A stretch of 53,465 nucleotides of DNA from Fusibacter sp. 3D3 (GCF_001748365.1 NZ_BDHH01000009.1:158004-211468); one strand, 5' to 3'; counted from the first letter of the stretch, positions 42,189 to 51,008 are shown. Notes: generated by a model not told the origin, from the sequence alone. Made by a program: numbers and translations.

Positions 42189-42881
42189 AAAAATCATTTG
42201 AGTTGATTTTAGCATTTGATCCATTATGGGCATCATCAACATGACAGATACCAAAACAGTAAATACGATCACAGAATAGAGATACATCCGCTTGATCTTT
42301 TTTGTATTTTCTCTGATGTTTGACAGATACTTTTGAAAAAGCAGATGATTTAGTCTCGAAAAGGTTTCCTGCTCACCCCCTGCTGCTGCCAAATTTTCTG
42401 TAATATTGATAAAAAGCTTCCCTTCTTGATCTTTAAGTTCTGATTTCAAGTAAGAAAGGCCCATTTGGATATCATGACTCTGAGAAATAATCACTGAAAA
42501 TTGAAGTAATTTCGCCTTGAATTTAGGATAATCTACAATCCTATAGAGCGATTTGAAGATTTCTTCTGATCGCGCGCCTGTTTCAAGTTGAATTTGAAGA
42601 TATTTATAAATCTTATAGAAACTTTGAGTCGTCATATACTGATCTCTTTGCTTTTGTGTCGATTTAAAAACCAAGGTGGTCACCGTGGTACATAATAAGA
42701 TATAAAACATTTTGGGTATTAATAAAAGACTTACAAAAACAAGCACCACCAGAAGCATTTTCATATGCACTTTATTTAAAGATTTGGAATGATGGATTGC
42801 CGCAACTTGTCTGTTTTCATATAGAAAATTAGAAAAGAGTATTGCCGCCAATATGTTTATAGTGCCAATAATTAAGACCAT
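42183..42881 (-). CDS. tadC: Tad secretion inner-membrane platform protein TadC
   Basis: This 232-residue GspF-type membrane protein has N-terminal helices (about 1-25, 43-75), a cytoplasmic helical domain with LETGARSEEIFKSLYRI and LKDQEGKLFINITENLAAAGG, and a C-terminal pair of hydrophobic segments (about 200-222). It is shorter than many TadC proteins but keeps the T2SSF repeat. With TadB it forms the platform turned by the TadA ATPase. GGAGG lies 5 bases before the ATG, and the gene lies 13 bases after tadB. Confidence 0.82.
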   Translation of the reverse strand: MVLIIGTINILAAILFSNFLYENRQVAAIHHSKSLNKVHMKMLLVVLVFVSLLLIPKMFYILLCTTVTTLVFKSTQKQRDQYMTTQSFYKIYKYLQIQLETGARSEEIFKSLYRIVDYPKFKAKLLQFSVIISQSHDIQMGLSYLKSELKDQEGKLFINITENLAAAGGEQETFSRLNHLLFQKYLSNIRENTKKIKRMYLYSVIVFTVLVSVMLMMPIMDQMLKSTQMIFN

Positions 42882-42894
42882 TCAAACCTCCTTG

Positions 42895-43785
42895 TTAATA
42901 CTTCACCTGTGTTGCTTTAATCACGATCAATATGCCAAGAACATACGCAATACTCATAAGCCCAAGTAAGGTTCTTCCCATGGCAGTCGTTAAGTAATAT
43001 GCCATAATATAATCATTGCTGTTAACGATCTTATATGCCGTCAATAAAACGATGAGCATACTTATAAGCGTCAGCATTCGATCCTGTTTAAGTTCAATCT
43101 TACGTTTGTTTATCTCCACTTGTATGGCTGTATATTCCTGTTCAAGACCTGAGATGAGTTTGATCAAATTGCCACGTCTAAAATAAACTTGTTCAAGATT
43201 CAAAACAATATATTTTAAGTAATCATGTCCCGAAAATCTATAGAAGTACTGGAAGGCAAGTCTCTCGTCTAATCCCGATTGAATTGATCCGTTAAAAGTG
43301 ATTAGCAAATTTTTTAGATAACGGTTCTGAGTCATTTTTTCTGCATATTTGAGCGCCTTAATGAGGTCTTCTGTCTGATAGAGCGCAGCGTTTATGCTCT
43401 GTAAAAACCCTAAAATATCGCCATCTATTTCATGTTCCACCTTACTGAGTGAAAACTCCAAAATAAAATAGGGTGCCGCCATGTTGAGCGCCATTAAAAT
43501 GCCTTTAAACAAAATGGGGCATCGTATCCAATATAAAATAAACGTGCTCACTATGACATATAGCAAAGACCCTTCAAAATAAAAGGATTGAAATCTTTTC
43601 GGTAAGCTATTTACACACATGTTTAGATGCAATTTGAACTCTGAGGTCTTCATTTTATAGGAATGGAAAGTATCTCCCTGTAAAAGTTCAACGCGCCATT
43701 TTTGATGCCTATAAATTCCAAAGATTAAAATACCAATCCAGATGAAGTTTAGTGTGAGAAAACTCACAATCACACGGATCATCAT
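42895..43785 (-). CDS. tadB: Tad secretion inner-membrane platform protein TadB
   Basis: This 296-residue membrane protein has helices near the N-terminus (3-24), around 75-110 and at the C-terminus (230-290), and a cytoplasmic GspF-like domain. The domain carries EIDGDILGFLQSINAALYQ and the LKYAEKMTQNRYLKNLLITF segment. The start ATGATGATC overlaps the tadA stop. It is the partner of TadC in the pilus assembly platform. Recognition rests on topology and gene order (tadA-tadB-tadC) more than on conserved residues. Confidence 0.82.
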   Translation of the reverse strand: MMIRVIVSFLTLNFIWIGILIFGIYRHQKWRVELLQGDTFHSYKMKTSEFKLHLNMCVNSLPKRFQSFYFEGSLLYVIVSTFILYWIRCPILFKGILMALNMAAPYFILEFSLSKVEHEIDGDILGFLQSINAALYQTEDLIKALKYAEKMTQNRYLKNLLITFNGSIQSGLDERLAFQYFYRFSGHDYLKYIVLNLEQVYFRRGNLIKLISGLEQEYTAIQVEINKRKIELKQDRMLTLISMLIVLLTAYKIVNSNDYIMAYYLTTAMGRTLLGLMSIAYVLGILIVIKATQVKY

Positions 43786-44963
43786 AATGCAATCTCTTTG
43801 AGGCGTTTAAACTGATAAACTATTTTAAGAATAGGCACATTACCCGTTACAGATAATTCTGCAATTTCCACCACTTTAAAATCGGCCACATAGATGATAT
43901 ATTGAACACTCTCGTGAATCAACAACCTAAGCGTATCTTCACTAAGCCGCGTTTCACTTTCGATTAAAGTGAGCATTCTAAGAATCGTATCTTTTGAATT
44001 ATTTGCATGTATTGTTCCCAGAATTCTGTGATCTGTATTACCCGCCTTTATAAATTCCCATGCTTCAATACCCGTTAATTCACCGATGCAATAACTGTCG
44101 AGACTCATCGTCAAGCCATCCCTTATGAGATCGTTGAGTGTGATCTTTTTTCCACCGAGATGCATTTTTTTTATACTCTGTGAGATACAATTTTTGCGTT
44201 TAGGCATCAACTCCACATCAGATTCACAAATTAAAATGCGTTCATGTGGATGCGAGGCTTCAATAATGCCTCTAAGAAGTGTTGTTTTACCTGCACCTCC
44301 CTTTCCAGATATCAAAATACTCGCTTTAGAGTAAATCAATTTATCAATAAGTGCTCTCGATTCATGATTTAACATATTTAAAGTCTGAAGTTCTTCCAGC
44401 GTAAGGCTTTCCTTTGAATGTTTCCTTATGGTAAGTGAGGTTCCAGAAGTATTCCTAGGACTAATGCAAACATTGATCCTCAAGTGATTTTTAACATCAC
44501 TCACCCTACAGTGATTGTCTATTTCATTAATAACACCTCCATTTCTAATGATGAGCAACTTACAATACCTTTCAAAAGCGCGATCGGTTTCAAATTTGAA
44601 CCCAATCTCCTCTATAGTGCCCTTCCGTTTGATTGTAAAATAGTCATAAGTTGAAGCATCTATATCCGAAATTTCTGGATTGTCTATATATTGTTGAAGA
44701 TCACCATAACCATATATGGTATTGAATATCGTTTTTTTAATGGCTTCTAAATTAAAATGGCCTTTTTGTTCATCTACGAGCTTTCCAATTTCTTTCTTTA
44801 AGATGTTGTCATCCACTTTATGGTCTTCAACATCCGCGATCAAACTGGAAAATCGAATAACGATTTCATCCAAGAGTTTATTGACTAAAAGGTCAGATTG
44901 TACGATGTTCTGTTCGTCTAATTTTTCATGTGTTTTACAATTTAAACTGGTAATCACACTCAT
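43782..44963 (-). CDS. tadA: Tad pilus assembly ATPase (TadA/CpaF)
   Basis: This secretion ATPase of the GspE/VirB11 group (393 residues) powers Flp pilus assembly from the cytoplasmic face. Walker A is GKGGAGKT (220-227), an Asp-box-like ICESDVEL follows, Walker B is SYCIGELTG (290-298) and the His box is GTIHANNS (316-323). The N-terminal domain has the CpaF-type YGYGDLQQYIDNPEISDI. AAGGAG lies 8 bases before the ATG, and the gene overlaps the upstream tadZ-like gene as ATGA. It is the most clearly conserved member of the locus and anchors its identity. Confidence 0.93.
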   Translation of the reverse strand: MSVITSLNCKTHEKLDEQNIVQSDLLVNKLLDEIVIRFSSLIADVEDHKVDDNILKKEIGKLVDEQKGHFNLEAIKKTIFNTIYGYGDLQQYIDNPEISDIDASTYDYFTIKRKGTIEEIGFKFETDRAFERYCKLLIIRNGGVINEIDNHCRVSDVKNHLRINVCISPRNTSGTSLTIRKHSKESLTLEELQTLNMLNHESRALIDKLIYSKASILISGKGGAGKTTLLRGIIEASHPHERILICESDVELMPKRKNCISQSIKKMHLGGKKITLNDLIRDGLTMSLDSYCIGELTGIEAWEFIKAGNTDHRILGTIHANNSKDTILRMLTLIESETRLSEDTLRLLIHESVQYIIYVADFKVVEIAELSVTGNVPILKIVYQFKRLKEIAL

Positions 44964-46120
44964 TTGATTAGCTCCTTAATCACTTTCTTAATAGTGTTTT
45001 TTTGCTTAAGATTTACGGTGCCTTTGTATTGTTCTTTGAAGATCGTCTTCATTACAGACTCTGAATAAGTCCGTGGTTTTAACGATGTTTTAAGCTTGTA
45101 TATGCAATGTTTACTGGGTTCAATAAATTGCTTTGTCTTGAGGATCTCAAGCATTTGCTTTGTCCAAAGGACAGAATTCTTAGTATCTTCAAGACAGATG
45201 ATGTTGATGTCACTTTTATTGAGACACATCAGCGTCATATAATCATAAAGATTATCACCTAAACTTATGATGAGACACCCATACAAATTTGCCAGAGTAT
45301 CCACAAGTGTATTGAGGGCACTCGTATCATAATGTTCATAATTTAATATATTGTAATTTCCCAGTAAAACATCATAATGATGATGCCTTTTGACAATATG
45401 CTTGAGATCATGCTTAATTCTTGTATGCTTTCTTAGAGAGTCTAAAACAATATTAACGCCTGTATTGTCAACACCCGTAAGATGACTCTCCACATTTGTC
45501 TCAATTTTATTTATTTTTAAATAGTCATCCAGTGTGGGTCTTAAAAGATTCCCATCCATTAATAGTAAAGACTTTACTTTAAATGATTCCGCAAGCGCTA
45601 TAGCAAACTGAGGACAGTTGTAAACTGCAATGATGCCTTTATAATTTTTGTAGGGCTTGGACTTGAATTTAAAAACAGATTTAAATTTGCTAGGGGATAC
45701 ACCCTGCTTTATCGTTTCATTGTCCTCATATAATGCATCAAAATGCTCTATCAGCTTTTGAAGATATGCCCTATCTTTTAAAGATTCAAGTTTCAGCTGT
45801 TGTAAATACTTTTGCTGAATACTATGTAAAAATAGCCCTTGTCTTTCCTTTAAGAGTTGGCTGATCTCATAAATATTTTCAAAAACCTTATACGATTCAA
45901 GATGAACTCTGACGCCCACATAAAAATAGCAATTGTCTATATTTAACTTAAGTTGTGCATCACGACTCAGTTGAGAAATAATAATCACTATATTTGCCAT
46001 AGATTGAACCACGATCTGTGATTCATGTTCTGTGACACTGGCTTGAGGATACATCTGAATAATTTCTTGGCTTATCTTGAGTTTGGATGATGTGGTATAA
46101 ATCCATAAAGGTTCTGTCAT
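44960..46120 (-). CDS. TadZ/CpaE-like protein without a P-loop
   Basis: This protein of 386 residues occupies the position of tadZ/cpaE, first in the operon before tadA. An N-terminal receiver-like region with a helical linker (about 1-150) is followed by a ParA/MinD-like fold. The segment where the P-loop should be reads GIIAVYNCPQFAIALAES (about 162-179) with no GK[ST], while LLLMDGNLLRPTLDDYL (185-201) resembles the following switch region of TadZ. I infer a non-ATP-hydrolysing localisation factor. I start at the ATG at 46120, with GGAGG 6 bases upstream. Confidence 0.6.
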   Translation of the reverse strand: MTEPLWIYTTSSKLKISQEIIQMYPQASVTEHESQIVVQSMANIVIIISQLSRDAQLKLNIDNCYFYVGVRVHLESYKVFENIYEISQLLKERQGLFLHSIQQKYLQQLKLESLKDRAYLQKLIEHFDALYEDNETIKQGVSPSKFKSVFKFKSKPYKNYKGIIAVYNCPQFAIALAESFKVKSLLLMDGNLLRPTLDDYLKINKIETNVESHLTGVDNTGVNIVLDSLRKHTRIKHDLKHIVKRHHHYDVLLGNYNILNYEHYDTSALNTLVDTLANLYGCLIISLGDNLYDYMTLMCLNKSDINIICLEDTKNSVLWTKQMLEILKTKQFIEPSKHCIYKLKTSLKPRTYSESVMKTIFKEQYKGTVNLKQKNTIKKVIKELIK

Positions 46121-46145
46121 ATATGGCCTCCTACATTGTGGTATT

Positions 46146-46174
46146 ATTATACATCCTCTTACATTATTTGTAAA
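46146..46174 (-). promoter_or_regulatory. Sigma-A promoter of the tad operon
   Basis: Minus strand: TTTACA (46174-46169), 17-base spacer, TATAAT (46151-46146), 26 bases before the first tad start codon. Confidence 0.75.
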
Positions 46175-46187
46175 CATAATAATGTAA
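46159..46187. promoter_or_regulatory. Operator-like inverted repeat over the tad -35 box
   Basis: TTACATTAT (46159-46167) and ATAATGTAA (46179-46187) are perfect 9-base complements with the -35 box in their centre. A repressor binding here would block the tad promoter. Confidence 0.55.
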
Positions 46188-46223
46188 AAAACTCCCAAGT
46201 TTTTTTAAAATCTACTTGGGAGT
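46186..46223 (-). terminator. Terminator between the sugar kinase and tad operons
   Basis: Minus strand: ACTCCCAAGT pairs perfectly with ACTTGGGAGT across a 13-base loop, followed by a run of T. It lies 84 bases after the kinase stop and ends that transcript before the tad promoter. Confidence 0.85.
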
Positions 46224-46306
46224 CTCTCTAAATGAAACGTTTTTTTTGAATTGGAAGTGCCTTTTTTCATTTTTAATGATTGTTCGGTATATTTCACCGC
46301 TTCGTT

Positions 46307-47242
46307 TTACTCGAGTTTTTCCATTAACATTTCTTTTGTAGGAATGGATGGAATCCCCCCAAACCCTTCTATGCAAATTGCCGCCGCTGTATTAGAAACT
46401 TTCAAAATAGCTTTTAGTTTCTCAGAATCTATTTCTTCAATCGCACAACCCAGTTCTAAAATTTGATGAACAGTTGCACCAAAAAAAGTATCCCCAGCAC
46501 CTGTTGTGTCCACAACATTAACTTTTATCCCCTCTACATAACCAGAACCCTTTTCATATGAATAAAATGAACCTTTTGCTCCTAGCGTAACAAAAATCAT
46601 TTTTACACCCATGTCATGTAGTTTTTTACAGCCTAATGTAATATCTCGGATTCCAGAAATGAGCTCAAGTTCTTCATCAGAAACTTTGACGATGTCTGCA
46701 TAGGTCATGCCTTTTTTCATATACTCAATTGCAGATGCATTGTCATCCCACAGTGCGGGTCTATAATTGGGGTCATAAGTAATGATCTTGTTTTTTTGCT
46801 TAGCATAATCAAGCATTTCCAAAACCGTAGACCGGCTGGGTTCATCGGTAAACGAGAGCGAACCAAAATGAAATGCCTTTGTTAGATCAATTTTTGCAAA
46901 GTCGACATCTGCTCTGTAGAGCATTACATCTGCACACCCTTTTCTGTAAAAACTAAAACTTCTGTCTCCCTCTGTTGTTAAATGTACAAATGCAAGTGTT
47001 GTCCCAAATCGACTATCTTGAATTAAGCCCTCTACATCGATCCCTTGATTCACTAAAACATCTTTTAATGTGTTTCCAAAAGCATCTGTACCCACTTTCC
47101 CAATAAAAGCCGTTTTAGAGCCCAAATTTTGAGCCATGGTCAAAAAATTACAAGGTGCGCCTCCTGGATTTGCTTTAAAATGTTGATCAGGTGCCGGTGT
47201 AAAATCAATGAGCAACTCTCCTACCGCTATAATATCGTACAT
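46307..47242 (-). CDS. PfkB-family carbohydrate kinase (fructokinase-like)
   Basis: This 311-residue sugar kinase of the ribokinase fold starts MYDIIAVGELLIDF and has the substrate loop NPGGAPCNFLTMAQNLG (about 25-41) and the C-terminal catalytic signature VDTTGAGDTFFGA with the base Asp. Spacing and sequence are closest to bacterial fructokinases. It starts 2 bases after the D-lyxose isomerase gene ends. As that isomerase family also converts mannose to fructose, a fructose kinase downstream would make sense; xylulose is the alternative substrate if lyxose is used. Confidence 0.9.
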   Translation of the reverse strand: MYDIIAVGELLIDFTPAPDQHFKANPGGAPCNFLTMAQNLGSKTAFIGKVGTDAFGNTLKDVLVNQGIDVEGLIQDSRFGTTLAFVHLTTEGDRSFSFYRKGCADVMLYRADVDFAKIDLTKAFHFGSLSFTDEPSRSTVLEMLDYAKQKNKIITYDPNYRPALWDDNASAIEYMKKGMTYADIVKVSDEELELISGIRDITLGCKKLHDMGVKMIFVTLGAKGSFYSYEKGSGYVEGIKVNVVDTTGAGDTFFGATVHQILELGCAIEEIDSEKLKAILKVSNTAAAICIEGFGGIPSIPTKEMLMEKLE

Positions 47243-47244
47243 CT

Positions 47245-47934
47245 CTACCTCCCCAAAACATTTTTGTATTCATTGCATAAAGGATGTAAAATCGCTTCAT
47301 CTTCCACCACTGTTGAGAAACGACTTACATCTTCAGCATTATAATTATCTGTCATATCATCATTAATTGAGGAAACCTCTCCGCAAACCAAATCTCCTGC
47401 ACCTTGTTTTGCCCAAAATAGATGATACACAAACGGCCTTAAAGTAATACTATGGCCTGGCAATAGGTGTAGTTCCTCACCCGCTGCTACAGTATAATTT
47501 ATACCATCCATATCTACATTTACATCAGAAACTTTGTCCACTGAGCCATCTTCTTTGGATGAATAGAGTCTAATTGCTAAAATTCCCCCAGCTCTATTAA
47601 TGATATCCTCTGTCTTGCTGGCATGATAATGAATGGGCAATCTCTGTCCATCCTTCAAGAGGATCAATTTTTCAGCGTACGGCGTACCTACACTTGCGTC
47701 CGTTAATGACCCATTTCTAAGTGTAAATAAAACCGCTCCCAATTCATCAAATTTATCTTTTCCATAATCCGTGATATCCCATCCGAGCATCACTTTTTTG
47801 ATCGTAGCAATATCGTATTTTCCTGAAAGCCACTCTTCCAACGTCCAATAGCCAAAAGGTGGCAATTTAATTTGATGTATTTCTAGTAACGCTTTGGCCC
47901 ATGTAAGTGCTTGATTGACTTCTGATCTTTTCAT
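47245..47934 (-). CDS. D-lyxose isomerase (D-lyxose ketol-isomerase family)
   Basis: This cupin-fold sugar isomerase of 229 residues matches the D-lyxose isomerase family in length and in YWTLEEWLSGKYDIATI, the metal-binding RLPIHYHASKTEDIINR (two His and a Glu) and HLLPGHSITLRPFVYHLFW (further His). These enzymes interconvert D-lyxose and D-xylulose and often D-mannose and D-fructose, in the cytoplasm. It lies between an unknown protein and the PfkB kinase in one unit. Confidence 0.87.
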   Translation of the reverse strand: MKRSEVNQALTWAKALLEIHQIKLPPFGYWTLEEWLSGKYDIATIKKVMLGWDITDYGKDKFDELGAVLFTLRNGSLTDASVGTPYAEKLILLKDGQRLPIHYHASKTEDIINRAGGILAIRLYSSKEDGSVDKVSDVNVDMDGINYTVAAGEELHLLPGHSITLRPFVYHLFWAKQGAGDLVCGEVSSINDDMTDNYNAEDVSRFSTVVEDEAILHPLCNEYKNVLGR

Positions 47935-47968
47935 AGTAATCTCCTCATATTATCATTTTTTTCACACT

Positions 47969-48508
47969 TTAATGCCTATTAATTTCTAATGTATATTTGC
48001 CCAGATCTATTAAATTTTCATCTAAATCCCTCGGTTCAGATACGTAAAAACTTGGCGGTTTATCACTCTCACTTAAGCACGTTTCAACGTGTGCAAAATA
48101 GGGATTCATTGTGAAAAAACTGAAGAACAGGTGATTCTTGGCACAAATGATTGATATAAAATCCTGTTCAGATAATGTTCCAGATTGAATTTTATCGTTT
48201 AAAATATCTTTGGAATGCAAACACATGGTCAATACTAAGGGTGCTGTATCTTCAAAATCAATAAGCATAAAATCTTCACGATCGCTGTGAAACAAAAAGT
48301 TGACAGGCTCAGCTTTATTAATCGTAACACAGATGAGTTTATGCGGTCCCCATTTTGCATCCGTTTGGTATACGGTATCAAATTTGGATTCACCTAACTG
48401 CACAGACAGTGGATCATGCCCCGGGCATATTCGATTGATGATGCCTCTGTTCTCAAGATTTAACAGGATTTCTTCTGTTACAGGTATCGGCTCTAAAACA
48501 AGTTTCAT
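47969..48508 (-). CDS. Unknown protein of the lyxose isomerase-kinase unit
   Basis: This 179-residue cytoplasmic protein, beta-rich and possibly cupin-like, has an SDREDFMLIDFEDT segment and a late FFSFFTMNPYFAHVETC. I do not recognise a characterised family. I start it at the ATG at 48508, which has GGAGG 4 bases upstream; a frame beginning 5 codons earlier would overlap the binding site. It is the first gene of the sugar unit, and the insertion sequence ends only 38 bases upstream, so its native promoter has probably been displaced. The short gap contains a palindrome, TTAGTTACTAA. Confidence 0.6.
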   Translation of the reverse strand: MKLVLEPIPVTEEILLNLENRGIINRICPGHDPLSVQLGESKFDTVYQTDAKWGPHKLICVTINKAEPVNFLFHSDREDFMLIDFEDTAPLVLTMCLHSKDILNDKIQSGTLSEQDFISIICAKNHLFFSFFTMNPYFAHVETCLSESDKPPSFYVSEPRDLDENLIDLGKYTLEINRH

Positions 48509-48546
48509 AAAACCTCCTATCATTTACTTAGTAACTAAATGTAACT

Positions 48547-50411
48547 ACCTACATTCCGCTGAATAGGTTACAAAAATCCAACATTTAAATCCAACTATTT
48601 TTAACCTCAACTAGAACCTTTGATAAAGGTCTCAAGTGGTATATCTAAATAGTTTAATATTTTTATAAGAGATTCGTCTAAATTATTGGCATAACTACGC
48701 TCCCACGGTTTGTTTGGGTGTTTTATAACACGCACACGAACGGAATAGAACATGTCGTATATTGCTCTTTGAGTAGGTTTTTTCATTTTTACCTGACCTG
48801 GTCCAACAACTTGATCTTGATCTGCACACAAGCCTCTGCGGACAACATACTCAGCTGTGGATAGCAACAACATGCAAATGAGCATCAAATATGAAAATGC
48901 TTCAATGCGTTCTGGTGATTCCAAATAGATTGAATTTACAAACTGTGGTGATTTCAACTGTTTGAACTTCTTTTCAACACTGTCTTGAGTTTTGTATTCT
49001 TTTAGAATTTCTTCACCATTGATTACAAGATCATTTGAACAGAGTACAAAACAACATTCTCTCTGTATTTCATAATGAATGAATGCTTCATCTTGAGAGC
49101 TATTTAGTTTTAAAAAGTACTCATAGCCAACAAGGTCAGCTTTTGGATCCAATGAAGGTCGACCACGTCTACGTTTGAGTTTGGATTCTATTGTAAAATC
49201 TATCTTATGGTATTTGAAATTTTTGAGATCTTTCAATTTGAGTTTTTCAATCTCCAAATTTGAATCTTCTTCACAGGCGAATGCTCGTTTTGAAAGCACT
49301 TTTGATAGTTTATCTAAGGCATCTAATTCTTTACTTACTTTTTTCCGAATGGTTTTTTCTTTTTGTGTTTTATATTTTGTGCTGTAATAGGTTGCAATTT
49401 TTAATGCGTGTCCTTTATAATCACAGGTTTTTTCAAGGACTTTATAATCATAGGATTGACCCTTGTAATCTTTAATTGTAATCGTATCAAGGCCATCAAG
49501 ATGTGTTACAACCTCATCAATTGCATCTTTGGCAAGGAGCACGTTATCTGGCATGCGTGTAATTAACTTAATTGAACGGTCAGCTGCCATATCTAAATTT
49601 TTTTCAGAAAACAGGGCACTATCAGCTATATAGTAAAAATCAGACTTTTCAACTTGAAGATTTTCAAGAACATCATTCAAACGTTCAAGTGTATCTGTGT
49701 TGTATGTTTTGTCGTCTTTGTTACCTGAAAGAACAATTGCATCAACGACAATTCCATTGGCACAGCCTATACCGTATTTGATTTGTTTTTTATCCTGGCG
49801 TTTGTCTTTACTATGACCAAAATCAATTTGAATACTGCCCAAGATACCTTCGGCTGTTTCATATGAACCCCACATGACTTTCGAAGTTGTATCAAAGTTA
49901 ATGTTTTTGATCTGTACACCATAGGTTATCAGTGCATTTGCCGATGCTTTAGCAAATATTTTTTGACATCCTGCTTTGTAGAATAGATCTAAAAATCCAC
50001 CAAATCTATCATCATTTATTTGATCAAGGGCGACCGACTGATGAAATATGCCTTCAAGATCTTTATATTTGTAGTATTCATTAAGACGATATAGTGGATG
50101 ATGATCGTCACACATATTTACCATCATCATCATTGCCAGCACCCCATACGATATTTCGGGCGGACGACCAGCAGGACTTTCAAGAGCACTGTCGATAAGT
50201 CTAGGAATACCAATAGCTTCACAGAGTGCTACAATAAAACCTTCTTTTCCGCAACTATATGTTTCAACTATATTTGGATCTACTAACATACGATAACCTC
50301 CATTTTAAAGTCTTCTTATGTTAGTATTCGCTATAAATTCATAAAATCCTTTTTGGAATTTTATGGATTTTTTAATCATTTACTTTCATTTTAGTTCAGC
50401 GGAATGTAGGT
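48547..50411 (-). mobile_element. IS1634-type insertion sequence, complete
   Basis: The element is bounded by perfect 17-base terminal inverted repeats, ACCTACATTCCGCTGAA (48547-48563) and its complement (50395-50411), giving 1865 bases with a single transposase gene inside. No target duplication is visible: the left flank ends GTAACT and the right flank begins GATTTA. A hairpin at 50340-50365 followed by a run of T on the plus strand lies before the transposase start and may block outside transcripts coming from the opposite direction. Confidence 0.88.
48607..50289 (-). CDS. IS1634-family transposase (DUF4277 plus DDE domain)
   Basis: This 560-residue transposase appears intact. The N-terminal DUF4277-like region (about 1-110, with the ISYGVLAMMMMVNMCDD segment) is followed by an RNase-H-like DDE domain. 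The three acidic residues are likely D in IKNINFDTTSKV, D in FYYIADSALFS and E in KTQDSVEKKFKQLKSP. GGAGG lies 7 bases before the ATG. There is no frameshift or premature stop, so the element may still be active. It points towards the sugar operon and could drive it by readthrough. Confidence 0.93.
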   Translation of the reverse strand: MLVDPNIVETYSCGKEGFIVALCEAIGIPRLIDSALESPAGRPPEISYGVLAMMMMVNMCDDHHPLYRLNEYYKYKDLEGIFHQSVALDQINDDRFGGFLDLFYKAGCQKIFAKASANALITYGVQIKNINFDTTSKVMWGSYETAEGILGSIQIDFGHSKDKRQDKKQIKYGIGCANGIVVDAIVLSGNKDDKTYNTDTLERLNDVLENLQVEKSDFYYIADSALFSEKNLDMAADRSIKLITRMPDNVLLAKDAIDEVVTHLDGLDTITIKDYKGQSYDYKVLEKTCDYKGHALKIATYYSTKYKTQKEKTIRKKVSKELDALDKLSKVLSKRAFACEEDSNLEIEKLKLKDLKNFKYHKIDFTIESKLKRRRGRPSLDPKADLVGYEYFLKLNSSQDEAFIHYEIQRECCFVLCSNDLVINGEEILKEYKTQDSVEKKFKQLKSPQFVNSIYLESPERIEAFSYLMLICMLLLSTAEYVVRRGLCADQDQVVGPGQVKMKKPTQRAIYDMFYSVRVRVIKHPNKPWERSYANNLDESLIKILNYLDIPLETFIKGSS

Positions 50412-50451
50412 GATTTATTCCTAAAACCGAGTTTATCAGGTCAATCTAATT

Positions 50452-50490
50452 AAAAAAGGAAATGACTGTATAAACATCATTTCCTTTTTT
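50452..50490. terminator. Bidirectional terminator right of the IS
   Basis: AAAAAAGGAAATGA and TCATTTCCTTTTTT are perfect complements around an 11-base loop, giving U-runs on both strands. It probably ends the small minus-strand gene 50558-50965. Confidence 0.75.
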
Positions 50491-50557
50491 GTAAATAGTT
50501 GGTTAAAAATAAAAATGTTACTTTCTATACTTAGTGCAATAAATTAGAACTTATTAT

Positions 50558-50965
50558 TTATTGATTAAAAATATTATTAAATTCTTCATATTTTTCAAAT
50601 AGTTCTTTTGTTCTTTCAAATAGTTCATCTTGCTTGTTAAAATTATTATTTTGAACTCTCTCAAGATTTAATGAATTAACATTATAAGAAAGATCTATAA
50701 ATTCATTTGTAAAATTTTGAGCTGCGGTGGTTTTAAAACCTTTTTTGACTCTTTTCAATTTTTCAACGAGCTTATCAATTTCAGATCTATTATTAAGGAG
50801 CTCGTTTTCATTATCCGTTAAAAGAGTAGTCTTCATAAACATATCGCTTATATAAGGTGCGCTTTCTTTGTAATAGTTTAGTTCAGTTTGTGAGTTTAAA
50901 GAAATTATAATATAACATATAGATATAAAGAATATAATCAATGCAAATATATATCTTTTTTTCAT
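50558..50965 (-). CDS. Small membrane-anchored protein, unknown
   Basis: This 135-residue protein has a Lys-Arg start (MKKRY), one hydrophobic segment (about 5-24) and then a hydrophilic, strongly helical extracytoplasmic part rich in Asn, Glu and Lys (LVEKLKRVKKG, NNFNKQDELFERTKELFEKY), probably coiled coil. It may be a lipid-free anchored or secreted protein. I start at the ATG at 50965, with GGAGG 7 bases upstream; the longer frame runs through a palindrome. Codon use is more AT-rich than in the genes left of the IS. No family recognised. Confidence 0.65.
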   Translation of the reverse strand: MKKRYIFALIIFFISICYIIISLNSQTELNYYKESAPYISDMFMKTTLLTDNENELLNNRSEIDKLVEKLKRVKKGFKTTAAQNFTNEFIDLSYNVNSLNLERVQNNNFNKQDELFERTKELFEKYEEFNNIFNQ

Positions 50966-50985
50966 ATAATTACCTCCAAATGAAT

Positions 50986-51001
50986 TATAATGTACATTAT
51001 A
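50986..51001. promoter_or_regulatory. 16-base palindrome over a -10 box
   Basis: TATAATGTACATTATA is a perfect palindrome 21 bases before the start of the small membrane protein gene. It contains TATAAT on the coding strand, so a dimeric repressor bound here would cover the promoter. Confidence 0.45.
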
Positions 51002-51008
51002 TAACATT

